From Gymnogyps californianus (Eukaryota > Chordata > Aves > Accipitriformes > Cathartidae), in the NCBI RefSeq assembly GCF_018139145.2, contig NC_059481.1, positions 1,042,368-1,106,367 of the forward strand: a stretch of 64,000 nucleotides of DNA, given 5' to 3'. The first letter of the stretch is position 1. Every line of letters begins with the position of its first letter. Shown in pieces: positions 11,636-26,600 of this stretch. The translations under genes were made by a program, and so were the position numbers. The notes under the pieces are model-generated. The model saw only the letters and a program-made list of their open reading frames with translations, was not told where the DNA came from and did no database searches.

Positions 11636-14600
11636 TTAAGAAATTGCCTTGGCTTCGGGTAGGAACGCTTCCCAGTACTTCACCAGCTGCGGAGAGGAGA
11701 GAGGGAGAGTCAGGAGCCTGCGGGCACTTTGCCAGCACAGTTCAAGCCCAGAGCACATGGAGAAGTGTTTTGGGGGGGCAGAAGCCCCTCCACAAGGCAC
11801 AGCCCCCCCCCCCCCCCCCCCAAAGGCATCAAGGGGGATGCAATGCTTCTATTTTGCGCCCTGCTCCAGCCCGGGGGGGTTCATCCCTCCCCACACCTGG
11901 GGAGCAGGACGCACCCCCAGCGGGGGTTCATGCTCGAGGGGGGTATGAGCTCGCACTGCTGAGCTTCGAGAGGTAAAAACCACGGCAGGGGCTGGGGCTG
12001 CTCACCTGTTGCTGAGAGTTTAGTAACGTCTCAAGGTATTTAGTGACGTGGTTTCTGAAGTCCTTGGATTTCTCTTTCTGCAAGAGATGGGTGCAGGAGT
12101 GAGTACAAGGCTGAACAAACCCCCAGAACCCTCCGGCTTTTGGAGGGGAAGGAGAAACCACCAGGATTTTCCTGTTCCTCCTGGCGCCCCACGAAGAGAC
12201 CAGCACAAGAGCCTGAGATGCTGAGGATGAAGCTCATCTCCGGCCACAGTATGATGGCTCAGAGGATCTTTGCCCACCCACCTTCATTTTAACGGATACG
12301 CTTCTCTGCGGAGAAGCCCCCTCTTAGCCAAAAGACATCAGCTCTGCCCGTGGTAGCGATGCCCCAACTCACACGTGTCCGGATTCACAAATACTGCCAA
12401 GCGCTGTACTGGGAGCGGGGTCAGGAGCCAAGGTGACCCTCGGCTAGCCCAGGCTGGTGTTCCCAGCCAAGGCACATCGAGGCCAACCAGCTGGAGGGTC
12501 ACACGCCGAGGGCTGGGCCAAACGTACCTCAAACCGTATCACTTCCTTGCGGATGACAGCAGAAATCCGTTCAAAGTCCCTTTCGTATTGTGTCACACGA
12601 GACTCCCACTGCAGAGAGAGGAAGCGTGCTGTTTCCAGGGGAGGGGAGGTGAAGCAGCCCTCGCTCCCCTCTCCAAGCGGTTTCGTAGCCACGACTGTTC
12701 ACGTGAGAGGCGCTGCCGGAGCAGAGCCCGGCATTTCTGGTCCTCGCCGCCACGGCGAGCTCCGTCGCCTGCTTGCTGCAAGCTCAGCAAGGAAGTCACG
12801 GGAGGTGCGGCCTCCTTGCAGCTTTTGTGGCTTCCTGTGGGGCTTGTTCAAGGCTGGCTTATCCCTTGATGCAAGTTTGGCAATAGATACCTGTCCCTTC
12901 AGCTCAAAAGGGTCCCCCTTCTCAAAAGGTCCCCTTCTTACTGCTCAGCAGCAGAGCACGGAGGGAAGGAGCTGAGCAGAGACCCCGGCACTCCTCATTC
13001 CCTACCTCCGAGATCTCCTCTTTGGCCTGCTGCAGCTTGTCGGGTTTGTTGGCCCAGAGCAACCTGGCCTCCATCTCCCTCTTCTTCTGCAGCATGGTCT
13101 GGGCGTCCTGCCACCGCTGCCAGGTCTTCATGCGCTGGTCAAAGGCTCCCTGAAAGGAAGGAGCAGAGACTGAGCTCCGCTCCGCCGCCACACCAGGAGC
13201 AGCGGGCAGCTGCAAGGAGCTCTGCTGACAGTGACAACGGCGCCTTTGGCAGGGGGGACATCTGCTAACGGCAGAGCTGCTTCATCAGCGACGTCCTGGA
13301 CCCATCTCAGTGTAACCAAAGCTGAGCCAGAACATGGGCTGCTCTACTAGCAAAGGAGCCCAGGCGCAACATCAACCAACTCACGCTTCAGGAGCGGCTT
13401 TGGGGCCTCGCTCCGTACAGGGCCGGCAGCACCGGATTTGCCCACCTGCTCCGGGGTTTGGTAGGAGAGAGTCATCGGAAAAGCTCCAGCTACGCACACG
13501 GTTCGGCGCAAGCCTGGACAGGCCTGAGGCCACCTACCAAACTGGAAGTATCCCAAGCACAACATCTAGCTCATCCCCAAGCTCTGCTGCCTGCCCACTT
13601 CAGTCCTGCCGTCAAGAGCGGCCAGTGCAAGGAGGTGCCTTTGCCCGTCCCACGCTGGATCTCCAGCAGCAGCTCACAGGCATCTGCCAGGAGGCCAGAT
13701 GATTTTTAGCAGGCTTCCAAATCACCAGCCCCAGCAAGGAAGACCCCATGAGGCTTCTGAACGCGTCCAGCCAGATTGTGGGGAAGAGCTAGAAAAGCAG
13801 AAAGCAGTGTCTGATAGCCTGGTCAGAAGGACAGAGCAGCCAAGAGATGGGTAAGGTCTGAGGCAACGCTAGGGCTCCTTACCACATCATCTCAGGTAAG
13901 TCTTATTACCTCCAGCACTATCAGTGATCTTGGTCCTGCTCTGGAGCACCCACCACACCTCCCAGTACAGACTGGCAGACCAAGGAGGCTGGTGCCTACT
14001 CACTAGGCTGTGTTCTGGCCTCTGTAGCCTCCAGAAACAACTGCTCAGAGGCAGAACGTGTTCGGGGCAGGAACGAGTCAGCCTGCCAGACTTGCAGCTA
14101 ACTTGGGACTGGTTTCTTTCAGCCTCCAGCAAGGAGGCCAGTACACCAGGCAGGCTGCATGGACTTGAAGACTCAAGCTCTTCCCCAGTAGGCGCTTGGG
14201 AGACCTACTCCAACACCCAGATCGCAGGTTATCAGCTCACAGCCTCTGCAGTAGCCACAGCTTTCACCTCTGGAAGGGTTGAGGCCACCTACAAGCCATG
14301 AACTTGCTCTACATCCCCCCTGTAGAAGAGCAGCACAGCCAGGCCTCACCTACCCCACTTTTCCCATCTAACCACTCCAACACGTGCACAACCGGACAAG
14401 CAGCAAGTTTGCCCTCTGCCTGGAGAGGTCACAGGCATGTCATGCCCTGTGCGTGAATTTAGAAGACCAGCTGTCTCCTGGCACGCCTAAGCCTAAGATC
14501 GGTACTAGGACCAGCCTAGAACTTGCCCCAAAGGAGTGCTTACCCTCACAACTGAGAGAAGGCGGATGTAGTCTCCCAGGAGCTCGGCCAGGAGGAAGAA

Positions 14601-17600
14601 GTCATTGTTAGCCTGTTCCTGGTGTAGCTGTTCAATCTTCTCTTCCACCTCAGCCAGCTGGGACAGCGCTCGGGACAGGGCCGTGTTGTCCTCCGAGCTC
14701 CCCAGCATGGCCAGACTCTTTGCAAACTGGGCTGTATTCAACGCTAGCTCTGGTGAACGGAATAAGAGAGTCAACCGATGGGTCTCGCTACACCGGGTGC
14801 TCTGCAAGTAAAGCCCCAGCCTAGAGTTCAGCCCAAGGAGCTGCTTTTCTGTAGCCCCAGGAGACATCAGCTGGAAGAGCCAGCACTGTCTCGGTCAGAG
14901 CTGGCAGCTTCTGCAGCACGGCGAGAGGAGGGCTAGGCAACTCCGGCCCCGGAGGAGAAGGGAAGCAGCAGAGTGGGAGGACAGGCGTAGCTTTGCAGAA
15001 GTCAGCCAAAACATGCAGAGGAAGAAAAACATCCCTGCTCCCTGCCAGAGGACAGCTCGGAATTAGTAATAAGATCAGCTCTGCTCAGGTTTGCTACGGC
15101 AGCCTTCATCCAGCAGGACACTGGTTCACTTCAACACCGTCATCCTAAGCTTGTAGGGCTGGACAGAAGAGGTGGGATTACCGTTTTACTTCTGTCTCCC
15201 ATGATGAAGAGACTGAGAGTCCTTTATAGTAAGGAAGCACTGTCCTATCTTCTCAGAAGCGCCTCCTGGGACACCCGCGCACCGGTGACCTCCAGTCAGG
15301 CACCGCACAAGGCTTAACTGTTAGGGGCCAAGCTACAGAGCGAGCGGTACCAAGCCTGTTACCTTTCCTGTGGTTCACTAGCGTTTCGACGACAGCGTGC
15401 AACTTCCGTAGCCGCTGGTCCTCGCACTCCACCTCCTGCAGCTTCTCCTCGAACCACTGAAACGGGTAAACCCAGAGCTAATTCCCACAGACGGCATCGC
15501 TGCGGGGCTGCGGAGCTTTCCTCGCGTCTCACACCCAAAGCTTTGAGCTGAGGAGAGCACGCAGCTCCGGAGCGAGGACGAGGACAGCCCAGAGGTTTCC
15601 TAATACTTACTATGTCCGATTCATTCATCTTGATGGTCATTTTACTGACAGCATCCGTAGCTTTGTTAAACATCTTCAGTATTCCTGCTCCACTCAGGGT
15701 CTGGGTGCCTACTGCTCTCGGTAGCTATAAAGAAATAGAAAAGTTTGCTTTGCCAGGAGATAAAAGCAGCTTAGCGAGCAGCCCCCCCAGTGGCATCATT
15801 CTCCCTTGCAGGTCCCTTGACAGGCAGGGTTTCTCTGCCCACAGCAACATGTGCGACACAGCTACTGCAAAGGATTAGCCAGACACCGCCCGAGCGGTGG
15901 CACAGCCTGTACGGTATTTCCAATAACGGGACCGGAGGGGTTTTCAAACAAATGAGGAGTTCCTAAACCTTACGCTGTACCTGAGGTCTACCTGTTCTGG
16001 TTGGCCAAGGTAACACAGATCTGTAAGAACCAGCCACGCTACTTGAATCCCTGAACTGAGGGCTGCCCAAGCTGCCACAGGTCACACAGGCACGTGGAAG
16101 TGCTTTGGAGCATCTCTCCAAAAGCTAGGAGCAGTTTGCACTGCTGAGGGACACTACAGTAGAGCGGTGCTTTGATGCTGGGAAATACTCTACACCAGCC
16201 ACAACTATTTTCCAGACAGAGCTGCATCTGCTCAGCAGCAAAGCGAGGTGTTTCCATGATGTCTGCTCCTACATCAGAGCTCTCCGGCACAGCATTAGTG
16301 CTGGAATCACTCAGGCTAGGGTTTTCCCAGGGCTCAGCCTCTTTAAGAATAACTTCTCCACATCAGGTGCACAGTTGGCCATGATCACGCTCTCCTTGGA
16401 AGAGCAGGGACCACATCGGCCACACGTTTCAGTACAGAGCCGGTTCTCCCGTAACCTCTGAGCATCAGGCCAAGCCAGCACAGGACCCCCCCTCACCTCC
16501 AAACAGCAGGCTACACTCCTGTCCTGGATTTCGGAGAACAAAGACTACCCGTGCTCTCAACGTGCGCCCCCACCATGACGTATGCAGAGCTCTTTACGAG
16601 TGTTCAGTGCTTAGACAAGCACCGACACAGAAGAAAGAGTTCTGTTGTATTGAGATTGCGTGGCAAGGTTTTGGTAGCGGGGAGGCTACAGGGGTGGCTT
16701 CTGTGAGAAGCTGCTAGAAGCTTCCCCTACGCCCGACAGAGCCCATGCCAGCCGGCTCCAAGACGGACCCGCCGCTGGCCAAGGCCGAGCCCATCAGCGA
16801 TGATAGTAGCACCTCTGGGATAACGTATTTAAGAAGGGGGAAAAGTTGCTGCGGAACAGCAACTGCAGCTGGAGAGAAGAGTGAGAATATGTGAGAGAAA
16901 CAACTCTGCAGACACCAAGGTCAGTGAAGAAGTCAGTGGAGGACTGTCTCCCGTGGGAGGGACCCCACGCTGGAGCAGGGGAAGAGTGTGAGGAGTCCTC
17001 CCCCTGAGGAGGAAGGAGCGGCAGAGACAACGTGTGATGAACTGACCGCAACCCCCATTCCCCGTCCCCCTGCGCCGCTGGGAGGGAGGAGGTAGAGAAT
17101 TCAGGAGTAAAGTTAAGCCCGGGAAGAAGGGAGGGGTGGGACGAAGGTGTTTTAAGATGTGGTTTTATTTTCTCATTATCCTTCTCCGATTTGATTGGCA
17201 ATAAATTAAATTAATTTTCCCCAAGTCAAGTCTGTTTTGCCTGTGACGGTAATTACTCAGTGATCCCTGTCCTTATCTCGACCCACGAGCGTTTCGTTAT
17301 ACTTTCTCTCCCCTGTCCAGCTGAGGAGGGGAGTGATAGAGCAGCTTTGGTGGGCACGTGGCGTCCAGCCAGGGTCAGCCCACCACATCTGTTCTCATCA
17401 TCACTGGGTAAGAGCTCTTACAGGGTTCTGCTGCTTCTCGCTGAGCTTTGAAGCGTCACGCCTCGTTAACTGCTTGCGTACCGTTTCCTTCTGCACTTCC
17501 AAGGTACTTGCAGCTACGTTATTCCACACTACTGACCTCCTCCTTTTCCAAGAACTCCCTCACGTCTGGGTCCTGCAGCATTGTCGGATGGCTGACCACT

Positions 17601-20600
17601 CTCCGTAGGTACCTGTGGAGAGGAACGCACCAACAGTTACTTTGGTTGTAGCAAACCTGGCTCCGAGCCATCACAGTGAGCTGCAACACGCTTGTTATTT
17701 ACTCTGAAATGGCAGTTCGGTAGCTGGAAGTCAGGCCCAAGAAGCTGTTCTCATTCACTCACCGAGAGTCCTACCTCCCCGTGGACTTTAGTGAGACTAG
17801 CCTGCAAGACCAGACCTGCCAGACCTTTGATTAATACTTGCTATAGCAAGGAAGTTACTCGATACGCCAACTGATCAAGATCCAGCCTTACATCTTTTAA
17901 CAACGACACTTCAACAGGTCTTTCAGAGGCTGAAGCTGGAGGGGATCAGCATCCCGGTGCTAACTACAACAGTCAACGCAAGCGGCAGAGCAAAGGCCAC
18001 TTGTGGCTGTTTAGTTAGGGTGCAAGTTAGACAGAGATCGAGTTGTTTCTCACCTCATCCGCACTGTTTGTACAATTACTTAACACCCATATTTTTGGGC
18101 TCCTGAGACAGCTCAGTTTTTTCCCTGCCTTGTCAGTGAAGTTTGGCCAGATTTGGATCAAACACCAGCAGAGGCTTTTGAAGCAGGAGATTGTTTTACA
18201 GAGTCAAAGCAGCTCTCTGCAGTTGCAACTCTTCAGAGGCCTCCAGGTTTGCTGCAAACCTAGAAGCAGACGGCTTTTCTCATGTAGGGAGGAGAGTGCA
18301 GCCAGTCTGACCTTTCAGAGGTCCCTTGCTTGGTTCAGGCACGAGGGGATAGCTGTTGGGGTCTGTACCTCTCTAGAGCAGCCCGTCTTTTTTCTAGGAA
18401 CTCTGCAGAGGAGGAGTCTTCTTTCCCAACTTTCACTTTGGTCATTCCTAGCACAGAAGGAAGATGCAATTAATGAGCTGCTTCAAACTCAACACACGAG
18501 GCAGCGTGGTTTGTTACAAAGTACACACTATCAGGGTGACAGGAGAGGAGAGGCATTTTACAACAGGAATTAGACCTTGCATCAGCAAGAGCTACTTGGA
18601 AATTTAAGATCTGCTTATACCTAACGTCTAGTAGAAGTCGACATCCAGAAAAAAGAGGCAAAGCAATGCCAGGCAAGACTGGAAGTGTTACAGGTCTGGA
18701 CTCAAGTGAACAGCAATTCAGTGACAGCGCAGAAGATAAGGTTTTACCCTACATCAAGCAGATGTGGAGGCATCTGCGAACTCAAACAAGGCTTTAAGCC
18801 CAGAGCTCCAAGTATGGAACCAGAGCTTTGCCTGTGCCACAGAACCCAAATTATTTTCCACACCTGCTTCCCACGGCTGCTCCGCAGCTTCCCTCTCAGC
18901 TTTGAGGCTGGAGGCAGACCTGCCCTTCGGGCACAAAGCTGGCCATCAGAAGGACCAGCTCTAGCGCTCTGCACCTCCACCACTCACCTATGAGACTCTT
19001 CTCGGGCGGCGGAGGAACGATGAACCCATTTTGGGCATGCTTCTCCGACAACTTCTCATAGAGACCCAGAAAGTCACTGAACCTCCTTTTCACTGAAAAC
19101 TGCTTGCTCCTGAACATTGGCATGCTCGTCTGGGGGAAGAGACGAGACTCGGATCAGACTCACCCAGGGAAGCTTGGCCCTGCCCGCACAGCCTCGCTAG
19201 CTCTATCTGCTGTCACTTCTGGGGATGAAGTACGACAGCTTGAGCTCCCCAAGATACGAGGAATGAACAGAGCAAGCTCCGGCCTAGGTTTTCAGCAACT
19301 TACCCCCTAACAGTTCTCCTTGGACCGAGCAGCAGTATTAATGCCAATAAATAACAGAGCAGCTGTTACTGCGGCCGCAGGCTGCTTGGGAAGCCCTGCC
19401 CATTGCCTAATCCCATCATCCCGGCTCCACACAGGAACAGGGACAGCTGTCAGGTCACACTTTATCACCTTAAGACTACAAGGGCCACCAGTGGCTTTTG
19501 GCTGTGTTTGCAGAGCAGGAGTGGAGGCTAATAAGTCCCCTAGTCCCCTTCACGCACCATCAGCTTCAGACCACAGGATGCCTGTAGTCCAGAAGCCGCT
19601 GCACAGACAGCTAGAAACAACTTTTTGCAGAGCTCAGAGCAGCACCCCAAAGGTCCAAGCAGGGTGGCAGCTGCAGAAGGCTCGATTTCTTGCGACTAGC
19701 CCTGACATGAAACTAGCTACAGCGTCAGCTCTTCAGCGAGAGCTGAGTTCAGGTCAGCTTAATCCGATGCGACCGTCAGCACAGAACCTTTAGCAACAGC
19801 CTCAGTGTCTGGGGCTCTCCCTAACAGATGTCCTTCCCGCTGCTCAGTCCAACGCTGAGCGTCAGTATCAGCCAGGACTGCAAAGAGGTAACTGGCTAAA
19901 AAGAAAAAAAGACAGTCTCCTTTCAAATAGATTCAAAACCTATTTCTCAGCTAGGCTCATCCTTTGATCTGTAGGGGTTGATTATAACTCCTGAATCCAT
20001 GTAACAAGGCATTCAGACCTCCTGTCTATTTAGGTCACCACTGGCTTGGCTAAGAACAGACAATCCAGCTGCCTTCAAGCATGGAAAAATAATGGCACCC
20101 CATCTCAGGAGCGATGAGTTAGACATACCTGTGTTGACACTTTGTAGGCTACGTACGCATTCATGCCATCCCCTACGGAAAACAGAAACAAGGCATTAGT
20201 ATCACAAGATCAGCACTTTCCACTGTCACCCGAATGCAAAGCACAAGGCTCCTGCAATCTCCTGGCCTTTGCCTGCCTCGGTGGTTCTGATCTTTGGCCT
20301 GATGGAGCCCCGAATCTTCACGCAGAACCACAGGCAGCATCTCACTGCGGGACCCTGGACTCCTGCCCACTAGGCATTTCCCCAACCTGACTGCTTAGCC
20401 CTCCTTTTACTTCCTAAGGCAGCCAACACTGACAATCACATGCTTGTTACACCGACAGCATTTGGGCTGACTCCACGCATCTGCTCAGCACGCAACAATT
20501 CGGTGGCTGTACAGCACATGAAGCAGTCTATTCAGAGGATGCAAGTCAGACAGCCCCTGGCTGCATGTGGTTGGATTCCGAAACATCACAGGCAGTTTTC

Positions 20601-23600
20601 TCCGGCTAACACAGAAATCTCCTTGTTTACCTGGTAGTTCAACTGAAGGGCATCCTCAGAGGTCTGACGCTACCCCTAATATACCTCTGCTTTACAAGTC
20701 AGCGCACCTCCCAGCTCCAGAGATCACAAGCCATGGCGTGAGAACAAGCTGCCACTCGTGAGGCTGCCCCGCTGGCTGGGATCAGATGTTACCTTGGGTT
20801 CTCTGCACCCCAGGGACTGCCACGTAGCTGGCCAAGTTCCTCTGACCCCCACTTTCAACAGAGAGAAACCTTCTTGCCTCTCTGTTTGAAGCCAGAGCTG
20901 CTTCCCTGGCAAGCACAGCTGCTAGGGAAGGCGCCAGAGCATGGAATAATACACTTCAAGTTTTAGGTTAAGGCAGTTTTGCCTCCCCCTTGCCAGCTGC
21001 GCACAGGACAGTGCTGCCTGGAGGTCAAGTCAAGTCGGTCACCACAGTTCCAGACACCAAGCTCTGCCGCGGCAAGCATCACCTTTCACCCTCCCAAAAA
21101 ACCCACTCCTGGCTCCCTGCCTTTGAGGTCCCTGGCTTTCCAGAACCTGCTTCTGCCTCACTCATTTGCGACCTAGGCATTTTGCTTTGTGTAGCTTCAT
21201 TTCTTCTAGATGTTGGAAGAAGTCTTGGAGAAGTTAGTCCGGGATCAAGTTTACGCTTGCAGAGACAGCTGGAAAGCCAGAGCTGTGGCACGTGGAGGCG
21301 ATAGCTGCGTTCAGTCCTACTGTCAAGCCTAGCTCGTCTAACTGTGCTTCACTGTGCAGCAGGACAGGACGTTAACTCACCAACTTTCTCTGGGTCACTC
21401 ACTCCTACAGTCAGCTCAAATTTGTCCTCCTGTTCCTCTTCTTCCAGCTGTTTGGAGTAAGCACACGAGGAGAGCAAGTTAAAACTGGAAAGCCAGGCTT
21501 CAAACCACCCCAAACCATGAAGTCCCATACATTACGGTGAGCTTCTCACACTGCCAAGGCATCTTTGGCACTTCAGTCTGGCCAAGGCCATTCTATAAAG
21601 CCCTTGAGCTTCTCACTTGCATCCAGGCTACGTGTTCCAAGGATCCCAAACTGGATTTGTCTTTACTACACCACTATCTGCACAGACTGAGGTACAAACT
21701 GCTCAGCCCCAAGGTGAAACTCTGCAGAGTCCAGCCTCAGCTCTGCACAAGGTAGTTACCTCCGGGCTCTTTTACATCATGATTTCAGTTCTCATCCAAA
21801 ACAGCATAAGATACTGAACCTATGCAGAAGGTAAGTTGTACTGTGCAGGCACACGGGGACGGAGAGCCAGGATAGCAACAGGCAGACCCAGTGTGAACAG
21901 GTCTTTCCATCAAACCCTGCTTTGCTAAAGGCCAGCGGGCAGCTATACCAGCAGTACCGCCTCTGACAGACCACGGAGGTTTCAGGCTTGCTTAGCAAAC
22001 ATTGCAGTGCCTCGGTAGCGGAATGGTGTTAAAGGACTGGGCGAAGCACAGCTGAGACTGGCCTCAAACGGCCTTTGGTCTATGAACCTGAAGGTGACAG
22101 CTTATCGGTTCGCTGACCAGCTCAGCATCCTGGCCTAGTCCTGCATCGCTCCTTCACTTAAGCCAGTCTGAAGCCAACCTGAGACACTACTCCTGATGGC
22201 ATTGCCGAGTCCGTCCTCATGAGCTCAGGGGTGCTTGGGGCAGAAAAGGAGCACGTTCCTTGTCTCCAAAATAGTTTCAGTCTCTCTACAGGAGAAAATC
22301 CAGATTTAGGCCAAGTACCACCTGATTAACTGAGCTTGGCAACCAGACTACAAGTTCCACTTAAGGACCCTGTGCTCTCATGTCACCCAGGAGACTGTTT
22401 CTTTTAAAACCATGGACAAGAGCAGCCATACCACTTGCCCCATCTGTGGCAATATAGCACACTAGAGCTCTGTGTCAGAGCTCAGACCCTCAGGACCAGA
22501 TCACCCGCTTGCTATTTCAGCTTTGGAAGCAGTCTGCTCCACCACCCGAGCAAGAATGCCATCAGGCTGACCTGAACCCCACTTCAGCCATATCAGTCCC
22601 AGACTGATGGCCTGAGATGCAAGCCAGGGCATCCAATATGGCAATTACATTAATTGCATCATTTAAGATGCATGTTTACAACTAGGTAAACAGACAGGTT
22701 CCTGCCAATTACAGTCTGAAACCAGCAGGGCAAGTTGGAAAGCTCAGAGCAATTCTCACCTCCTCATAGCTCTTTGGAGGGTTTCTAGAAGAAGAGCTTG
22801 CAGCTACTTCTAATGAGGGGGCAGGATTGGATGCTTTGGCCAGTTCCTTCTTCTGGTTGTTTTGCGTGCTGTCTAGAGACAACTCTACAGTGGCATCTGT
22901 CAAGAGAAGTTTGCAAGGGTCAGCCTCTCTACTTTGAGTTTCTGGAAAGGTAATTTCAATATTCTCAGAGAGGTTCATGGGATCTAGGCAGTAACAATAG
23001 TCTTAATCAGCAAAAAAAAAAATCCATAGGGAGGAGACCTGTAAGCATTGGGAAGAGCACGGCTTAATGCATCTTCGCTGCAGTAAGAGCATTTGATCAA
23101 CCCTGCTGGAGAACATTAAGTTAATCCAATGAACTTCTTATTCTAGAAGGAGCCAGGCATCACCTCCTTGCTGTGTGCTAGAGGAGCTGCACACTAGAAC
23201 AGCTAAAGCCGAGCTGGATTTTCACACAGCGCGTAGGCCAGCCTGGAAGGTAGGCTCCTTCCCAGTACACTTCTCCACCCAGAGGAAGTAAAAACTTCCA
23301 TCTGTTAGAAGGTGTCTCCAGAACTGACTCTCAGACGCCTCTGCCAGAGGTGTCCCACCATGCCAGGGCTGGGGAAGGTCTGACACTCTTCCTTTTCCCC
23401 TGCTGAGGGGTGTTACATTTCCTGTTCCTTGGGAACAGCCACGTCTCTAGTAGAGATGCTTCCTCCACCTGCATGGAGGGAGGAGAAGGTAGAGAACAAA
23501 AGTCTTAACTCTGAGAAGATACTCACCACCTTACATTTTAAGGCAACAAAACTAAAGCAAACCCCATTTTAATCCTCTTCAGCTTCCAAACAGTTAATCC

Positions 23601-26600
23601 TGCCACATGACTATGCTAGAGACCTGGAGGAAGCTACTCTGACCTTCCCAAAAACAACACCAGAGCTTAGTGCTTCCAGAGCAGACTGGAACACGAGTTT
23701 GAGATAAGGACCTGTGATAGTCCAGAAATATCCACAACCTGCATGTCACGTTTAAAAGCGGATCGCTCCAGGCTTAGAGTTCAGAAAGCTCCAACAAACA
23801 CCCAGTAGATATAGACTCACCTGCAAATAAGTCCTGATCATCTTGCTCTACACGAACCCCGTTCTCTTTGGAGGTGCTGCTCACAGGGAGAAGAGATTCC
23901 CTTTTCAGCGGCGTGGGCTTGCTCTGTGGGAGAATTAAAAGCACATGAACAAGGGGTCATTTACACTGAGGAACAGAGGCTGGAGGACCAAACAGCTCAC
24001 CTTCCTAGCCACTGCCACACAGGGTCACTACTACAAATCCCACGTGAGCAGAGTGGCCAGAGGACACCACAGACTGCTTCCCTTCCACCCATCCTCAAGC
24101 GTTACGATCTCTGCCAGCAAGGCTATACCAAGGCACCTGAGCCGTTAAGGACACCAAGTATCATGCGAAACCTCGTAGCCAGTTTCAGCCCTGATTTTTA
24201 GCAGAACAGGAGCAGCTGGCAGGTCACTGGGACGTGCCAGCCCACAGGTCGGGTGCCACAGCCCCAGTCCTTCTGCTACAGGTGTCAGGAGCAGTTGAGT
24301 ACACGCAAGTGCTCCTGTTCACAACACCCATAACACTCCCAGCCACGCCATTTCCACGTAGCGACTTGCACACCAGCACTAACACCACATCAAGGCAGTG
24401 ATCCGTAGCGATCCAAGCACACTGCCAACAGGAGATCCCTTGGGAAAGCCAAGCTGTCACTCCTGGCAGCAGAGACCTGTGGCGATTTGTTCGCCCGAAG
24501 GCAAGACGCTGGGGACCACGGGAGCCTTGTCAGCAGCTTAACTTGTGCTAGCAGTTCAACCGCCACCACAAGCCAAGCTGCCCTTCCCCAGAGGGCTGGT
24601 TAGGGCCTGCAGGAAGGCAGCCGGGCCACGCTTTAATGCGGCAGCTCACTCCCATTCCAAGTGGTGCCAGAGGAGCTCACGGACTCCGCTGCCCTGGCAC
24701 TGCCAGGAACCAGCTTCACGGAGCCGCACCGTCCCCTGCTACAACACCCAGAGACAAGGCTGTCACAGCTGGGCTAAAGCCAGGCATGGCTCTCTGTGTT
24801 TTGCAAAGCGATGCTGGCAAAGTCTTGCACACCACACTTTGCGACCCAAAGCTCGTGCTCCCCACGTACGGTTCGGCCAGGACAAACCAGCCCCAAGCCC
24901 CAGGGCCGGGACTTACAACACAGCTGATCCTGCCACAGCAAACAGTCCCTTGGGCACACAGCTTTGCTGGGGGGGACTGTCCTGGCTACTGGGAGCAGGC
25001 TTGGGGAGAAGCTGAAAGCCCACCTGAGAGCTTGTACGCCAACCAGTCCACCACACCAGAAGGCAGAGCTATTTCTGCATTCCTGCTGCAGGCAAACGCT
25101 ATGGACACTGGCATCACAAATCATCCCTCATTTTGCAGGCAGACAAGCAAGTACAAGTTATTCCAAGCAAGGATCAGACAGCAAGCGCTATTCTTTAACG
25201 TCTTAGCAGAGAACAGAACAGGTCTTTGATGGCCAGTAAATGGAGCACTATTAGCAGCGACTCCAAACCGACACGCTCCTTGGCACTTTCTTCTGCAAGG
25301 AAACATCATCGGTTCCTACTGCTCCTGAAGGAGCAAAGTGGTGTTAACACAGCTCCTCTTTGAGGTGGGCTCAAGTCTTTGGGTACGTAAAACACCAGTG
25401 CTGTTTGATGGTGAGTCCTCCCGTATTTTAGGATGTTTTCCTGAAGGAGAAAGCTGGGACCACTCCCAGCTTGGATCACGACAGTTATAGGCATGAGCTA
25501 CATTTGCTACTGATGGAGAGTGGGGAGCAGAGAGACCCAGGCCAAACATCACACCCAGACCCACCCCAGGGTCCTTCAGATTGGCACCCAAGCCAACAAG
25601 AGTGCTACCACCACAGGGACCTCTTCCAGCCAGCAGCCAAGCCAACAAGAGGGCTACTACCACCAGTGACCTACATTAGGAATATTTGTAGCAGGTCTCA
25701 TTCAGATCCTCTGCTTCTGCAGGAGCTCTTCAAGCTGGTAAAGAAACCCGACTCTACATGGACAAGGTAAGGTGGGCTCTGAAGTTTCCCTAATGAGTCT
25801 CCTGGCTCTCAAATGCAGAAAAGGGCTATCTGCTTTTCTACTGTGACCAGTTCTCAGTTTGCCTTAAATGTAGTTTCTAAGACCATGAGAGTACCACACC
25901 CTCTTCCTACTTCTCCATCTGCTACTACAGAAGAGCCACGGCCTCTTTTAGATCAGCCCATGACACAACACCCGCCATCTCAGAGGCCTGATTTAGTGTA
26001 CCCCGACCATCACACGTGCAGACAGAAGCTCCCTAGGTCCCCCAGCGAAAGCCTGATGCTTACCACGGGGAAGCGGACCTCATGTCAGAAGAGCTGGCCC
26101 TTGAGAGCATCCCTAGAGAGGACTGTGGTCACACAGGGATCCAACCTTCGTCAACAGACAGATGAGGTCCAGCTCCGGTTATATCTGTGTCTGACCCAAA
26201 CAATTCTTTGCTGGCTACTGTATGACGGCTAAGCGCTGTCAAGCCACTTGAACGCCAGCAGCCGGGTGGATCTGCCTCACCAGCCCGACTCCCCTGCTTC
26301 ACAGAAAGTGTTTTGCTAATGCTCAAGGGCAGACAGACAAGCAAAGCCACCGGGTCACACAGAAGAGCCGAGTATTAGTTATGACAGTTGCTTCAACAAC
26401 ACCACCAAGCACCTGATAAGCTGCTTTAGCTTAACAGACTCCAGTTTCAGCGAAGGGACACTTTATTTGCATGAAAGCCCGCAGCAGTTGGCACTCATCC
26501 GTTTTGGGAGGCTGCCTCCACCACAAAGCAACGAGCCACCTATTACATTGTCCAGTTCTTCAGTGAAGAAAGGTCCCGAGAAGTTCAAGACCATCACCAT

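Noticed and set aside
16794..17201. 135-codon minus-strand frame
   Set aside because: Lies wholly inside the solo LTR and is antisense to it.
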